From: Telopea speciosissima | Taxonomy: Eukaryota; Streptophyta; Magnoliopsida; Proteales; Proteaceae | DNA: 64,000 bases | NCBI RefSeq assembly: GCF_018873765.1 | Contig: NC_057924.1 | Span: 3,472,001-3,536,000, forward strand | Direction: 5' to 3' | In this document: positions 10,300 to 22,500 of the stretch, in pieces | Layout: the number at the start of each line of letters is the position of its first letter | Numbering within the stretch: position 1 is the first letter of the stretch | Notes under the pieces: generated by a model | Databases searched by the model: none | What the model was told of the DNA's origin: nothing | What the model saw: only the letters and a program-made list of their open reading frames with translations | Program-made: the position numbers and the translations under genes

Positions 10300-13200
10300 C
10301 TACTGATTTGCAGATGGTTTCGTCAACAATTCAAGAGATTTTCTGAGAAACTCCACTGCAACTGGCACATCATCAAATGCCAAAGCCCCCACAGCAAACC
10401 TTGCAGCCTTGTGTGCCTCAGCAACCTTCTCAGGTGGTGGCTGGTAATTGCTGTCGTAATGAAAAGTCTGGGCAGTTGTGGCAGATTCTGCATGGTTGTT
10501 CTCATTCCCGCCAGTAGGAGTGTACTGAGCTGCTGATTGGTAGCCTGGAACTGGTGGAACTGCTTGATGAGAGTAGGAAGCATCAGAACCTTGGTGGTAA
10601 GAGGGATAGTGTGATGGAGCAGTTGGAAGGGTGCTGTCATTAAAACTAGGATAAGACTGGAAATTGGGAAACGAGTAGGGCTGAGAGGGTGTTTCATGCA
10701 AAGGATAATTTCCCGGCAATGATTGTTGAGATTCATGTGGATAGGGTTGATGGTATGCCTGAGAATAAGCAGAACTATCTTGTCTGTTAAGTGGTGGAGC
10801 CTGAGAGTAAGCCGAACTCTCTTGTCTGTTAAGTGGTGGAGCCTGAGAGTAAGCAGAACTTTCTTGTCTGTTAAGTGGTGGAGGATGGAAATCGTTGTAA
10901 GGGTAATCAGCATTTGGGTAGGAGGGAGGTGATGTCATGATGTTTGTAGAAGTTGAGTGCTTAATATTATCATGGAACTGAGGTGATGCCTCAGCACCTG
11001 GTCCTGGATGGCTTATTGAATTGGTTTCACTTGGTCCATGATCCTGCATAGGAAGAATACTTAAAAATTAGTTAGTGCTTCCCTAGTGTCTCCATAATGA
11101 CCATTAAGTTAAGAAGCAGCTTTCCTAAGACCAATAATAAAGTGTCACTTTCAAGACATAAGAAGCAGCTTTCCTAGACAAATATTAAAGAGTCACTTTC
11201 AAGACATAACTAGTAATTCCAATCATGAGAACTTCCAAGTGGGAGCAAATACCGATTTATTAGGGATCATCAAATTCTCCAGGTGCAGTGGCAAATACTA
11301 TTGAATGATGCCCATTTTATAGCCCAAAATGAGGTACAAGCCAAATCACTTGAATTTAAAAATTCACACCTGAACAAGATGCACTAGACTTGCCTGACAC
11401 ATTACGAGACTCATTCAGGTATTCGCTCAGAAAATCCTAGCTTTCAAACCGAGATTTCAGTAGTTTGTCCAGATTTATTCCTTACAAGCCTAAGGTCGAG
11501 AGTTTATCACATCTTCCATCTCAAAACACCATAATGCCACAAATAAGACCCCCCCTAGAATTCAATACTGAAGCAAAATATTAAAAAAGAGGGAGATTTT
11601 GTTTTTATCACACGTCTTCCCTACTGAAAAAAAATATATTAAAAAAAAATAGCAGAGGGATAATTTGTTTTAATCGCATCTTCCCTATCGAAAAACCGAA
11701 ATGCCACAAACAGAGAACCCCCCTTAGAATTCAATGCAGAAGCAAAATATGAAAAAACAAGTAGAGGGAGAGTTTGTTTCTGCAAGAAATAATGAAAATA
11801 AAAGTAGACATTATTCAAGCTGAAAATATTCTATAAATTTAGAACGACCTTTATGTACCCAGGATTCTATTCTAAATGGCCTTTTTTCAACTTCCGGTTC
11901 CAACTTCCTTGTGTCCCAAATAATCATCCTTTTCTTTTTATTTTCATAACATACAGAATTATATATGAAAAAAAAAATTATGATGTGCAAAATTCAAAGT
12001 GAACATGAATGTTCGGACTTCGGATTGCAGAATAAGAGCATCAGAGCAAAATTCCAAATATGAAGGAGTATTACTAATGGAAAACCAGAAGCTTCCATAG
12101 AACTAGGAAGTGTAATAAAAGATGGTAAGATATCTATAATCACTGAACACACAAAATAGAAAGTTCTCCAGTTTCCTTCTGTGTTAATATTTTCAAGGAA
12201 GAAGTGAACAAAGTGTTAAGAGCTTAACCATCTAAATTTTTTTTTTTTTTTCTTGGGACCTGTCTGATATGTCTTTAGCTTTTTTCTACTTAAAAAAAAT
12301 AAATAAATAAATAAAAGAGGAATAAACCATTTATCTTAAATAACAATGATAGTCAGCATTGGAAAAAGTGAAAAACTAAACTGCGTACCTTTAGTCTCCC
12401 ACCACATACTTCTTTCCCAATTGGTTTGAGCAAGATTTCACACACTTATAACTAGCCCCATATTATTTTAGTTAGCTAGGTTTCTCCTTTTCACTAGCAA
12501 AATCTTTCTTGAGTCTTGACTCACTAAAAAAATATAAATAATTGAACTGAGATAAAGCTGCTATCAGATTTAAAAGCTTACATATGCAGTAGGTGTACTT
12601 GATGGGATTGATAGATCTTTATCATCACCAGGTGGTCCCGGTTCAGGCTTCCGTCCTTCTTTCAATGCTTTCCTTATATCTGCTGCTTTCCAGGCAGCAT
12701 ACTTCTGTTTCTGTTCAATCTGTCAAGAGTACAACACATGTCTAAATGTCAACAAAGTTGACTTAGTGAGCTCAACTCAACCAAGTCTTTTTTTCCCAAC
12801 TACAGGGGGTCAGGCGGTCGGCTACACAACAAAATCAACTCGGTATGATTCTTCAAATTACATAGAGGAACGGCAAAAAAAAGTAAAAACTCTAGGATCA
12901 GACCATCATCCTCTCTAAGTAATAAAAGGTAAAGAAAGAAAACAAATAACTAAAGTGGAAATAACAATATTTTGAACTCACATCAGGCTGGAGTTCACCA
13001 AACTGGTTAAGAATCTCAAAGAAGATGCTTGCAGCGTAGAAAGTTTTTGCAGTATTTCTGTAACAAGGCGACATATATAATTAAAACACCAACAACAGTG
13101 CACTGGTAATAAAGGAAGAATATAAGGTTTTTGTCTTTTAAAAGGCTTGATGATCACATAACAGACATACGGAAGGGCATGACCGACAATGCAGAATTTT

Positions 13201-16200
13201 TTATCCCACCTATAATCCGTTCCATTCCAATATTTAGATGAACCAGATGACAGACATCCAATCTCTAAACTTCTTATTTGTAATTAGCAATTATCTTTTA
13301 ACTTTGACAGTTAAGCTGGGTTAAGGGTTCGAGAGGTAACTAGCTATACCAAAATGCTGTATATAATATACACAATGCAGGAATCTGGGAACTCAGAGGG
13401 CAACAACAGAGATTCAATATTAACTCATACAATAAAAAATAAAGAAAAGATTGCACGACTCTTCTAATAACATGTAGCTGATTTTCCAATTATTGAACAA
13501 CTCCAGAACAGCTTTCATTTTCGAAATAACATAATGTCTTTATGCAACTCTTCTAACCACATGTAGTTGATTTTCCAACTATGGAACAACTCCAGAACAG
13601 CTTTCATTTTCGAAACAACATAATGGTTAATAAAGACTATGGGAAGAATCGGCTACTTTTTAAGCAGGTCAGATTGGATCAGATTTAGGTTCAATTCAAT
13701 CCGAGCTTCCATCAAATCTAAAGATTTCAGATTTGGATTGATATTAGTCAGATTCGTGGGTGAGCCTTGGCGCAACGGTTAAAGTTGCGCTATTGCAACC
13801 AGTTGGTTGCGGGTTCAAAACTTGGAAACAGCCTCTCCTGTGAAGCAAGGGGTAATGCTGCATACATTTGCCCCTCTCAGACCCTGCAGTAGCGGGAGCC
13901 TCGTGCACTGTGTAGCTCTTTTATTGATATTAGTCAGACTAAATTCAACTCCCTAGGCTATTTGGGGTCCGCTACACGAATCCAATTTTTCCATTCAACT
14001 CTATTTAAGACAATAGCTGCACTAACACACTTCTTTCAGACTCAGCTACATCAAATTGGATCCAGATCACAATCCAATGCATTAACTCTGGAATGGACAA
14101 TGTCATCCATATACATTAGCATGGCCATGATAGAGAGAAGGTATTCAACAAATCAGATAGTGATGTTATTAGGGGCATCAAAGTAATGAGACTCACTCCA
14201 ACCTAAAGGATTCAATTATGTCACTGCAAGTAATGGGCTACACTTACAGTCTATTTAAGTGTTCTAAAACCCAGTAATAACTAACTACGCCAAAAATTCC
14301 CTACCACCCAGAGCTTATGCTATTCCAGCAGTAGGATCAAATTCACCTCATCCCCAACATCCCCCCCCCCCCCCAAAAAAAAAAAAAAAAGAGAAGGAAA
14401 AGTCAACAAACAAAAAGATTTCATTGTCCCATTTGGTTTGGATGTTGAACCGCTTAACCATGCGATATCAACCATTTGACCGATTAATTTTATAATTTAT
14501 GTAAGCAAAGAAAAAATAATTATGATGTCATGGAAGTCATTCACAATATAAAGATTCTATTGATTAATTTGTCTTGGATGTTTGAACCGCTCAACCAAGT
14601 TATATCAACCAATTTGACCCAATTAACTCTAGTATATATGTTAGTATTGAAAATATAATTATGATGTCATGAGATCAACAGTCTAATTGTTTGATTTGGG
14701 ACTCAGTCCTTTCTAGAGGTCGATGAAGAGGCCGGGTTTTAAAACACTGATAAGAGGGAAACCTTAGTTAAAATTTTCATATGAAGACAAATGGAATTTT
14801 CGTACATGTCAGATCGCCCGGCTCGGTCTTGCTTATCTGCTTTCGCAAAAACATTCGATGCAAATCCCTCCACATACAAATTATCTTCAGAGCCCAACTG
14901 CAATGACTTCTTATCCTGCGAGAAGAACCAATATAGGAGGAGATCTTTTCAGTAAATAAGATAAAGAATTTAAACAAATAACAACAGATCTAAATATCAC
15001 AGTTAAAGATCACAGAAAATATTGGACAATAAATTAGGGCACATAAACATTGGATTCTGGAAAATAACTAATAAATAATAATGAGAAAAATGAGAAAAAT
15101 AACCACAAACAAGTAACAACTCTCTATAAAGCCCTATTGAGGTGAGTAACTGCATCACAACCACAACTGTAATTGAAATAAGATGATACACTCCTGGACA
15201 CATGAAGTCCATTAGAAACTGCAGTCCACTTATAAACTTATGGCCAATTGTTCTCTGTGCCGGGGACGCAGGCTGTGCCCAGACACATGGGGGTCGGCAA
15301 AATGACCACCCTGCCCCCCCAGAATGGCAGGCCCATGTGTCTGGGCGCATGCTGCGCTACGGCACAGAGAACATCAGCCCTAAACTTATATAAGAGTCCA
15401 TTCCACCAATTTCAGTCACACATCAAAAATCTGATGGCCTACACTTCTTTAAAAATCTATTTTGGGCCTTTAATTTTAAAAAAGATCTACTGTAATAGCT
15501 ACCTTCATCTTAGATTCACACATCAAAAAATCTGATGGCCTCCACTTCATTACAAAGATGAACACCCAAAGTTGATTAAAAAGAACAATTAAAGTATGGA
15601 CTACAATTGCAAATTTTGTCAGATATCAACTTCTAGTATAGGTCTCTTCTGTGTACTTTTAATCTTTTCTTCTTGCAATCCGTTTAAGGAAAATCTGATT
15701 AATTTGTTTCTGGATTTTTACGGTCATAGCAGAAATTTATGCCCATTGTATTCATGTTATCTACAGAAAACTTTGAGCCACAAAGTAAACCCGCCTTGGG
15801 CATCTTCTTCTTTTTACAACAGCACAAAGCCTATTTGCTTCATGGAGACACATTAAAGTCGGAATTCCTTTGGCAAAACCAATCCCCTGAGGTTACCTTG
15901 GATGCTTCAATTCATTCCAGAAATAGAGAAGATGCACTTCCAAATAGAGACAGTACATGAATATAGTTAAAACAACTCAACGGTCGACCACAAATAGAAT
16001 AACATCAAATGCAACTCATGTGCCCCCTCTATGTGGAAAGAGTAATTCCAGTAGAACTGCAGGGTTATCTCAACTCTACTTCCCAAGTTCATAAAGTCGC
16101 TACTTCGTAGCCTTCGGTTTTCTTCTGAAAATCAATCACAACATGATGAAAAAATACTCCCTGCCCAAAAATACTATCTTGTTTGGGGGTTAAAAACATA

Positions 16201-17017
16201 TTTTAAGGAGGTTGTTGTTCAATGCATAATCACCCATTAATTTAAACCCTGTTTCTAACATTCCCCCAGTTAGTTTGGCTTATGTAACAGAGGAAAACAC
16301 TTATGACAGCGAATTCAATTAAATGTATGCATGATTAAATAGGGGGACTATAGAGGAATTCAACAAAACTTCATTCTCGGTTCTGAAAATGGACAAACAT
16401 TTAGAGACTGAAAATCTCAAAAGGACTATCTTTGTGGGACGTAGGGAGTATCAATTCTTAATCAATATCTTTGAGACTGAGTCCCCCAATTAGAAAATTC
16501 AACAACGAGTAAACATCTCACCCTGACCATAGAGTGAAATCAACCAAACAGAAGTAAGGCGTTATAGTTTAAGATTAGAGCCGGTAAATTTGCAGTAGGA
16601 GACAACATTAGTGTGGTAGTGTTCAAAGTCCAACCCTGAAAAAGCAACCTAGCGTTGATCAATTTCCAGTGGAAACTGGAAAAAAATATACCTTTTCAAG
16701 CTGATTCATTAGCGACACAAGAAGAGCATTAGTAGTTTTAGTGCGCTCCTTCTGAGGGATCTTCAATCCTCGTTCCATCGCGTACAAACGACCTGAGAAC
16801 AAGAAAATTAGGAAAAGCGTCATAAAGATGATTAAAAGGGCAGGCATAAAAATCGAACACAACATAAACAAAGTAGAGGATGAAGTCTAGGGCATATCGA
16901 AAAGGAAAAGAGGGAGTATTTACAGTAGTAAGCAACAAGGAGCTCATGTTTCTGCAACTCGTCCGCTCTCTGAAGGTATGGAAGAAGGAGCTTCGCAGGC
17001 TCGTTCTCGCTCCCCAT
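10300..17017 (-). CDS. LIP5: LIP5/VTA1 homologue, ESCRT-III/Vps4 regulator, 6 exons
   Basis: LIP5 (Vta1 in yeast) binds and stimulates the SKD1/VPS4 ATPase that recycles ESCRT-III at multivesicular endosomes; in plants it is linked to immunity and stress. Exons (minus): 16924-17017, 16692-16792, 14806-14915, 12982-13057, 12582-12719 and 10300-11043; the reading frame is continuous across all GT-AG junctions. Product 420 residues (about 421 remembered for Arabidopsis LIP5). The N-terminal part (1 to about 160) is the helical Vta1/MIT-type region, with KLLLPYLQRADELQKHE near the start and TAKTFYAASIFFEILNQFG in exons 3-4. A Pro/Ser/Tyr/Gln-rich linker (about 175-370) follows, then the C-terminal Vta1 dimerisation and Vps4-binding segment (376-420: EKVAEAHKAARFAVGALAFD). 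Residues 228-269 are three tandem copies of a 14-residue unit. Introns of 1.5-1.8 kb carry a SINE and a MITE. Confidence 0.95.
10759..10884 (-). repeat. Three tandem 42-bp repeats inside the LIP5 coding region
   Basis: Units 10759-10800, 10801-10842 and 10843-10884 are nearly identical and in frame. They encode PPLNRQ(E/D)SSAYSQA three times in the disordered linker between the MIT-like and Vta1 C-terminal domains. The DNA differs at only a few sites between units, suggesting recent expansion or homogenisation. Confidence 0.95.
11110..11212. repeat. Two-copy tandem repeat in LIP5 intron 5
   Basis: AAGAAGCAGCTTTCCTA...TCACTTTCAAGACATAA occurs twice in a row with about 52-bp spacing. A looser duplication follows at about 11528-11600 and 11702-11770 (AGAATTCAATNC-GAAGCAAAATAT). 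Both are non-coding. Confidence 0.7.
13453..13626. repeat. Two tandem 90-bp units in LIP5 intron 3
   Basis: Units start at 13453 and 13543 and share AACAACTCCAGAACAGC followed by TTTCATTTTCGAAA, with a few substitutions. Intronic. Confidence 0.85.
13753..13922 (+). mobile_element. Au-type SINE in LIP5 intron 3
   Basis: A 170-bp retroposon with a tRNA-like head (CCTTGGCGCAACGGTTAAAG as A box, GCGGGTTCAAAAC as B box) and the Au-family tail (AGCGGGAGCCTCGTGCACTG, ending in TTTT). A perfect 16-bp target duplication ATTGATATTAGTCAGA lies at 13737-13752 and 13923-13938, so both ends are exact and the insertion is fairly young. It lies antisense to LIP5. Confidence 0.95.
15242..15380. mobile_element. 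Mutator-like hairpin MITE (family B) in LIP5 intron 2
   Basis: Inverted ends GGCCAATTGTTCTCTGTGCC and (reverse complement) GGGCTGATGTTCTCTGTGCC, with inner arms CCCAGACACATGGG / CCCATGTGTCTGGG. The perfect 9-bp duplication TAAACTTAT lies at 15233-15241 and 15381-15389. Length 139 bp, no coding capacity. Confidence 0.93.
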
Positions 17018-17358
17018 CGATCTCTTCTTGTTTTTCTGATCTCCAAAACACACAGACGCAGGGACAGACAGTTATAGAAAGAGACAGACTCACGAACCCG
17101 AAAACGTGCTATTTTGCTTGTATCTGGTGGAAGAAGAGACGAAACCGTGTTCCCTATGCGTCAGAGTCGCATATGGGGCATACGGCTTCAGTAAAAACAA
17201 GAATACCAATCCAAGATTGCGAGTCGCGACTTTATGCTATTTACGCAAATTGAACTTTTAATCGAACTACTGAAGCCACGCAATCAACTCTCAGCAAACA
17301 CTGAGGTGGCAATACAAGACTACAAATCCTTGCCACGTGAGATACGAGGAAAATCCAA

Positions 17359-17710
17359 TAATGGGAATTATGCGATATTTTTTGGAATTGGAAAGCTTTA
17401 AGTGGGTGGGTGGGTGGGTGGGTGGGTGGGTGAGTGGGGGGGGGAGGACTTCCCTAGTGCCTCTCACAAGAAGGGGGTGGGACTCACCTGGGCACCTGAC
17501 CGAACACTCTACCCTAGTGGGGTCCACCCTTATCTTGTGAGAGGCACTAGGAACAGTACCAGTCAAGGAACCGCATGCGATAAAAATTTAGGGTGGAGGG
17601 GGGGGGATAGGAGATGGGGTAGGCCCCAAGGTGGTTTGAATTCATGACCTTTTGTTTGAGGAGTTGGTCTTTTGTCAATCGAGCTGACCCCTTGGGGTAA
17701 TGGGAATTAT
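17359..17710 (-). mobile_element. tRNA-type SINE with a MITE nested in it, upstream of LIP5
   Basis: A 13-bp duplication TAATGGGAATTAT (17359-17371 and 17698-17710) brackets the block. On the minus strand it begins with a tRNA-like head: GGGGTCAGCTCGATTG (A box region) and GGTCATGAATTCAAACCACC (B box region). The SINE body is interrupted by a family C MITE (about 17377-17570) whose arms TTCCCTAGTGCCTCTCACAA / TTGTGAGAGGCACTAGGAA are inverted and which is flanked by ATGCGATA at about 17370-17377 and 17576-17583. A (GTGG)n run lies at 17402-17431. The block starts about 340 bp upstream of the LIP5 start codon. Confidence 0.75.
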
Positions 17711-17939
17711 TCGATTAGTGGGTCAGCCGACCCTTGAATCAACCCAATTCGTCTAATCAGATTCACCTGTAGTTGATGCTTAACTATGAAGAATGCCTAT
17801 GACTCGATGTACCAAATGTACAATCTGATGACCTTCTTGAGATGTGCGGGTCCCACCATCCCTAGAGACTTGTTACAACATTAATCGATCGGTGGTTTTG
17901 TCTAGTTTACTGCACCACCCACACCCCTCACCACCCAGG

Positions 17940-19075
17940 GTTTAAAATCATCGAATCAGAATTCCGATCATAGGTAGCAAAAACACCGTTTTAAATGCAT
18001 TAGGTCGTTTGTTTTCCAAACATATGGGAAAAAGGGCAAACGGTAAGCATTCCCTTTTTAAACATGTTCTCATTTTTTTATTTTTTTTTAGACGTTTTTT
18101 TTATGCAGCAATGTTTGTTGTCCACATTGACTCACTTAATTAACCGTATCTCTCTCTCAAACTCTGATTGAACTACTTTTTTCGTAAAGATGACTCGAAA
18201 AGCTACATTTCTCATTATATCACCTTCAACACAAGGTCAATGCACGAACCTCGAAATCGAGCTACAAACTGATGCATCTACTGAAAAAGATTGCCAAAGC
18301 GATGACTCCCAAGTTCCAACTACAACTAAGCAAGTAAGCATGCATCACTCGATGAGTATGCTGGTTGTGTTGACAACTATGACCAACATCATAGCCAAGC
18401 CACATGGTTCAACAAGACTTTGAAAATTATGGTGTATGAATTGAAAACTAAGCAAACTCTGATTGAACTACTTTTTTCGTAAAGATGACTCGAAAAGCTA
18501 CATTTCTCATTATATCACCTTCAACACAAGGTTAATGCGCGAACCTTGAAATCGAGCTACAAACTGATGCATCTACTGAAAAAGATTGCCAAAGCAATGA
18601 CTCCCAAGTTCCAACTACAACTAAGCAAGTAAGCATGCATCACTCGATGAGTATGCTGGTTGTGTTGACAACGATGACCAACATCATAGCCAAGCCACAT
18701 GGTCCAACAAGAATTTTAAAATTATGGTGTATGAATTGAAAACTGATATTGGATGATATTAGCTGACATGTCTAGGAACTTACAATGGATTGTGTTATTT
18801 ATATGGATTAATTTTAGATGTTACAATTGTTTTGAATATTAAAAATAGATATTCAATTAAAAATTCCTCAATTTATATGAAGATAGTGCTGCTTTTTTTA
18901 TTCCACCTGTTTACAATTTTTTACTGTTTAAAACCCAAACCATCCGTTTCCATTTTGTGTCATTTCGCTTTTACTAACTATGATTCAGATCGATCAAATT
19001 CGAATCGGCCTAGTTGGTGTAAATCCATACAAAGATTAGCCCGAATCGACCAATCCGATTTTTAAATCCATAGTC
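17940..19075. mobile_element. Unclassified non-autonomous element with an internal duplication
   Basis: The outer parts share TTTAAAAT / ATTTTTAAA-type inverted sequence (loosely GGGTTTAAAATCATCGAATC near 17939, and the complement of CCGATTTTTAAATCC near 19055). The interior shows a 295-bp direct duplication and no convincing protein. A related copy lies at about 51450-52095. Family and exact ends are uncertain. Confidence 0.5.
18158..18747. repeat. 295-bp direct tandem duplication
   Basis: Units 18158-18452 and 18453 to about 18747 are nearly identical (both begin CAAACTCTGATTGAACTAC and contain AAAGATGACTCGAAAAGC). The few differences imply a recent duplication. Confidence 0.93.
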
Positions 19076-19547
19076 CCACCTACTCTTCACACTATATTAT
19101 ATGCAAGAGGTCAATCGAGAAATGGGCTGTCCATGGCTTATTCTAACCAGCTAGTCATGTCATTTCCAGAAACTGATCAGATATATTGAACCCCACTACG
19201 GTTCTGAATCATCCTGGTCCAATATGGCCGACCCCACTATTCAAAGGAGACCCAAAAGGCCACATCAGCCAATCTAAAGCCAATTTTTGAGTTACATATT
19301 CAGGACTTGTGTATAGGTCGAGGGTGAAGATTACATTTTATGGAGAGGGACCAAAGATGAACGAAAAAGGAAAACCGCATATCTAGCTAGTGCCTGCTAG
19401 TATCATATCATACACAGCTTGACCAGTCTGATGATCACGATTGAAGGACACATCTCCTAGGACGGAACTAAAAAAATATCTACTCATAGTACTATACTAC
19501 TATCACACAGATAATTGAACTACAAAAGCCTCATCTACTTTAAACTA

Positions 19548-22500
19548 TCATGGTGAAGCCGGAATAGTGTCAGTGCCCGACACATGCGAAGCCGCATCCT
19601 CCTTCGATATCGCAACATAGTTTACAGGAGCCACAGGCCGGGGAGTATCTCTCTTCCCATCTTTGGCTATGGACTTGACGCCGTTTTGATGCGCACTCAT
19701 AGATAATCGTCGGCTGGGAGTACCATTTGCACCTCCATTGGCGCGTGGACCTACCACCTTCTTTGTACCAAGTGATGCTCTGCCGGGGCTTGGGCTTGGC
19801 CTTGAACCAAACATTGCTTCTTGTTCTGTGTTCAGTTGCTCATGGAACTTTTTCTGGTCCTGTACATAAGCTCCACCATAACTGACCAAATTAACACATC
19901 AGCTGCTGATGGCTAGCCACATGGCAGTGGTGGACCTTTATCTGATCCATTTCCTGGGCAGCCCCATTTCCCCAAGTTCCTCAAATAGAGGGGGGGCAGA
20001 AATGACCATCCTACCCCTGCCCGAACACACTGCCTTGGTGGGGTCCATCTCCCCTCTATTAGAGGAACTTGAGAAAATGGAACGGGCAGGCAATGGAGCA
20101 GATAAAAATACTATGGCCACCACCTTACAAAGGACCTTTATCTGGTCCATTTCCCCAAGTACCTCTAATAGAAGAGGCGGAAATGACCACCTTACCCCTG
20201 CCCGGACATACTGCCCAGGTGGAATCCACCCCCCTCTGTTAGAGGAACTTGGGAAAATGGAGCAGATAAAAATACCCTTACAAACGCACAGGCCTACTCA
20301 GCCACCCAACAAAGAGGGATCCACTGTGGAAGACAACCCACTGCGCATAAAGCAGCTGAAGCCTGCCCATTCATGTTTATGGACCTTGAACAGTTCATAC
20401 TACTAGTAGCAAAAAGAAAGATCACAGAGAATACCATTCTACTCACCCTCATTCTACGCTTCTCTTCTTCCCTGTCTTGCCTGAGCATGGCATATTCATC
20501 CAGCATGGCAAGAAGAGGTACACCGTCGTAAGTAAATGACATACCACGATCCTCCTCCCATGCCCGAGTCTTGGCCACCAAGGATTCAACCAGGCCTAAA
20601 AGCACAAGAAGGAAAAGTTAATAAAAATGTGGTGGAATACAGTAAAAAAAACTTAAAGAGAGAGTCGAAAAGTACACCTATCTAGGGTCATAAATGTCTG
20701 TCCTCCCGATTGTCCAAGGTCGGTAATACCATTGTAATGTTCCCCAATATCTTCTGGAATACAGTAAAAAACTTAAGAAGAAAGTTTTCCTGCACCATGG
20801 GTGCAGGAAAAGTACACCTATCTAAGGGTCATAATTGTCTGTCCCCCCCCCCCCAATTGTCCAGGGTCGATAATGCCACTGTACTGTTCCCTGATACCTT
20901 CTGGAGACCATCCGAATCCCTCGGTCAAGAAACCGTGGCTGAAGGAAAACCGTCTCCAAAATTTATTGATGTCCATTCACGCCTCAAACCCTTGGAAGAT
21001 TTGAGATAAAATGCATGAAAAAAAATCCAAATGTAATTTTTGGGTTGGTCACCATGGAGCCCCAGGTCTAAACTCCAAAGATACCTGGAATTTTATTGAC
21101 CAGAATGCGAGCTTTTTCTGCACGCTTGAGATTTAAGTGTGCCCCTCTGCTTGAGTTATACCTGTTCTCATCCTGTTACAGAAGGCACACATTAGGGAAT
21201 TAAATGTCCCGCATAAAATGATTAAAGTACACACTCCAAAAACTTTATTTTTGTTGTTCAAGCATACACACACAAAGGGAGAGGTTCGGGAAAGAGAATA
21301 CATTATCTCAACTTCTCCAGTACAGACCAACTCTTTTTGCTGAACAATAGCATCATGAGCATGAATGACTGCACATAAAAATCTGGGCATGGGGGACCAA
21401 TCCAGGTTGATACGGGTAGACCTAACTCATCAAAACTACATTACAGGTCCAGAGACCCCAGATAGCCATGTAAGATTGAACTTCTCATCAGATTAGTCCA
21501 AATCCATTGGAAGGCCCACATCAGTGCATGCCAAGATCCAAAGGAACTATTAGAGGCCAGCCATTGATCTTATCTTATAATTCCACCACCCCAATATCAT
21601 CGTATCACTCACGGCTATCAAAAGCTATTTCGCACATGGTCAATAGCAAATTCTAATCTTTTGGATATTAACAATGCCCCACAAGGCAGATTTCCAGCCA
21701 AAGAGATTTCTAGGTTGATCAAATGGCATTGCTCATCACAACCACACCTAATGCATATTACAAGCATGAGTTGGTTCCAGGTCTAGGTAGCAAACAATGA
21801 TTAAAATACCAAAAGGGCCAGCCTATTAGTTCAATTCAGCAGACAGCAGAAAAATATTTGCAACAAGGTCAAACACTTCAACCATAGTTATCAAGGCGAC
21901 GCCATGGCGTCCAGGCTCCTTGGACGCCTTGGGCGCCTTGCCGCCATGGCGGTTTCACCTTATTTTTTTCCCTCTAAAATGCCATGGTCGCCTTCCCGCC
22001 TTGATAACTATGACTTCAACAAGTCCCACCAGAATGGAAATGACTCTAGTGAGCTGGATAACCCTTGCCAAACTTTTAAACCCCCAAAGCTAGAACATCT
22101 GCACCAGAATAGTGTTCCAGATATGCTGTTTTGGCAAAGCTCCTAACTCCTACATGGTATTACACAGAAAGCATACGATGACGCTATCAGACAGAGAAAA
22201 TAGTATAATTACCCGATTGTAGTCTTCAAGCCAACTCTCTTCTTCACAGGCTGACATCCATTTTTCGACTTTGTCCAATATATCTTTTCTGCTGAGGGCC
22301 TCCTCTTTTGCATTTTCGATTTGATTATCCATGTCAGTCAATAATTCAGAGGGTTCAACATTCCCAGAATCAATCAGGACCATGATTTTTTCTCGAGCAG
22401 CATCCGAATCTATTTCTATGTGAACTTTGGCATATATCTCTTCAAGTTCAGCTTGTCTTTTGAGAGCTATCTCCTTCATCCTGCTGGCTTTTAGCTGATC

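Noticed and set aside
10323-10913. 196-codon minus-strand frame overlapping LIP5 exon 6
   Set aside because: Out-of-frame shadow of the LIP5 exon; its Leu/His-rich product is an artefact of the Pro/Ser/Gln codons.
13753-13922. tRNA gene
   Set aside because: The A and B box-like sequences belong to an Au SINE with a long tail and target duplication; no tRNA fold continues past the B box.
18190-18423. Small protein gene (77 codons)
   Set aside because: It lies wholly inside the duplicated repeat unit, is not kept intact in the dispersed copy, and has no family resemblance.
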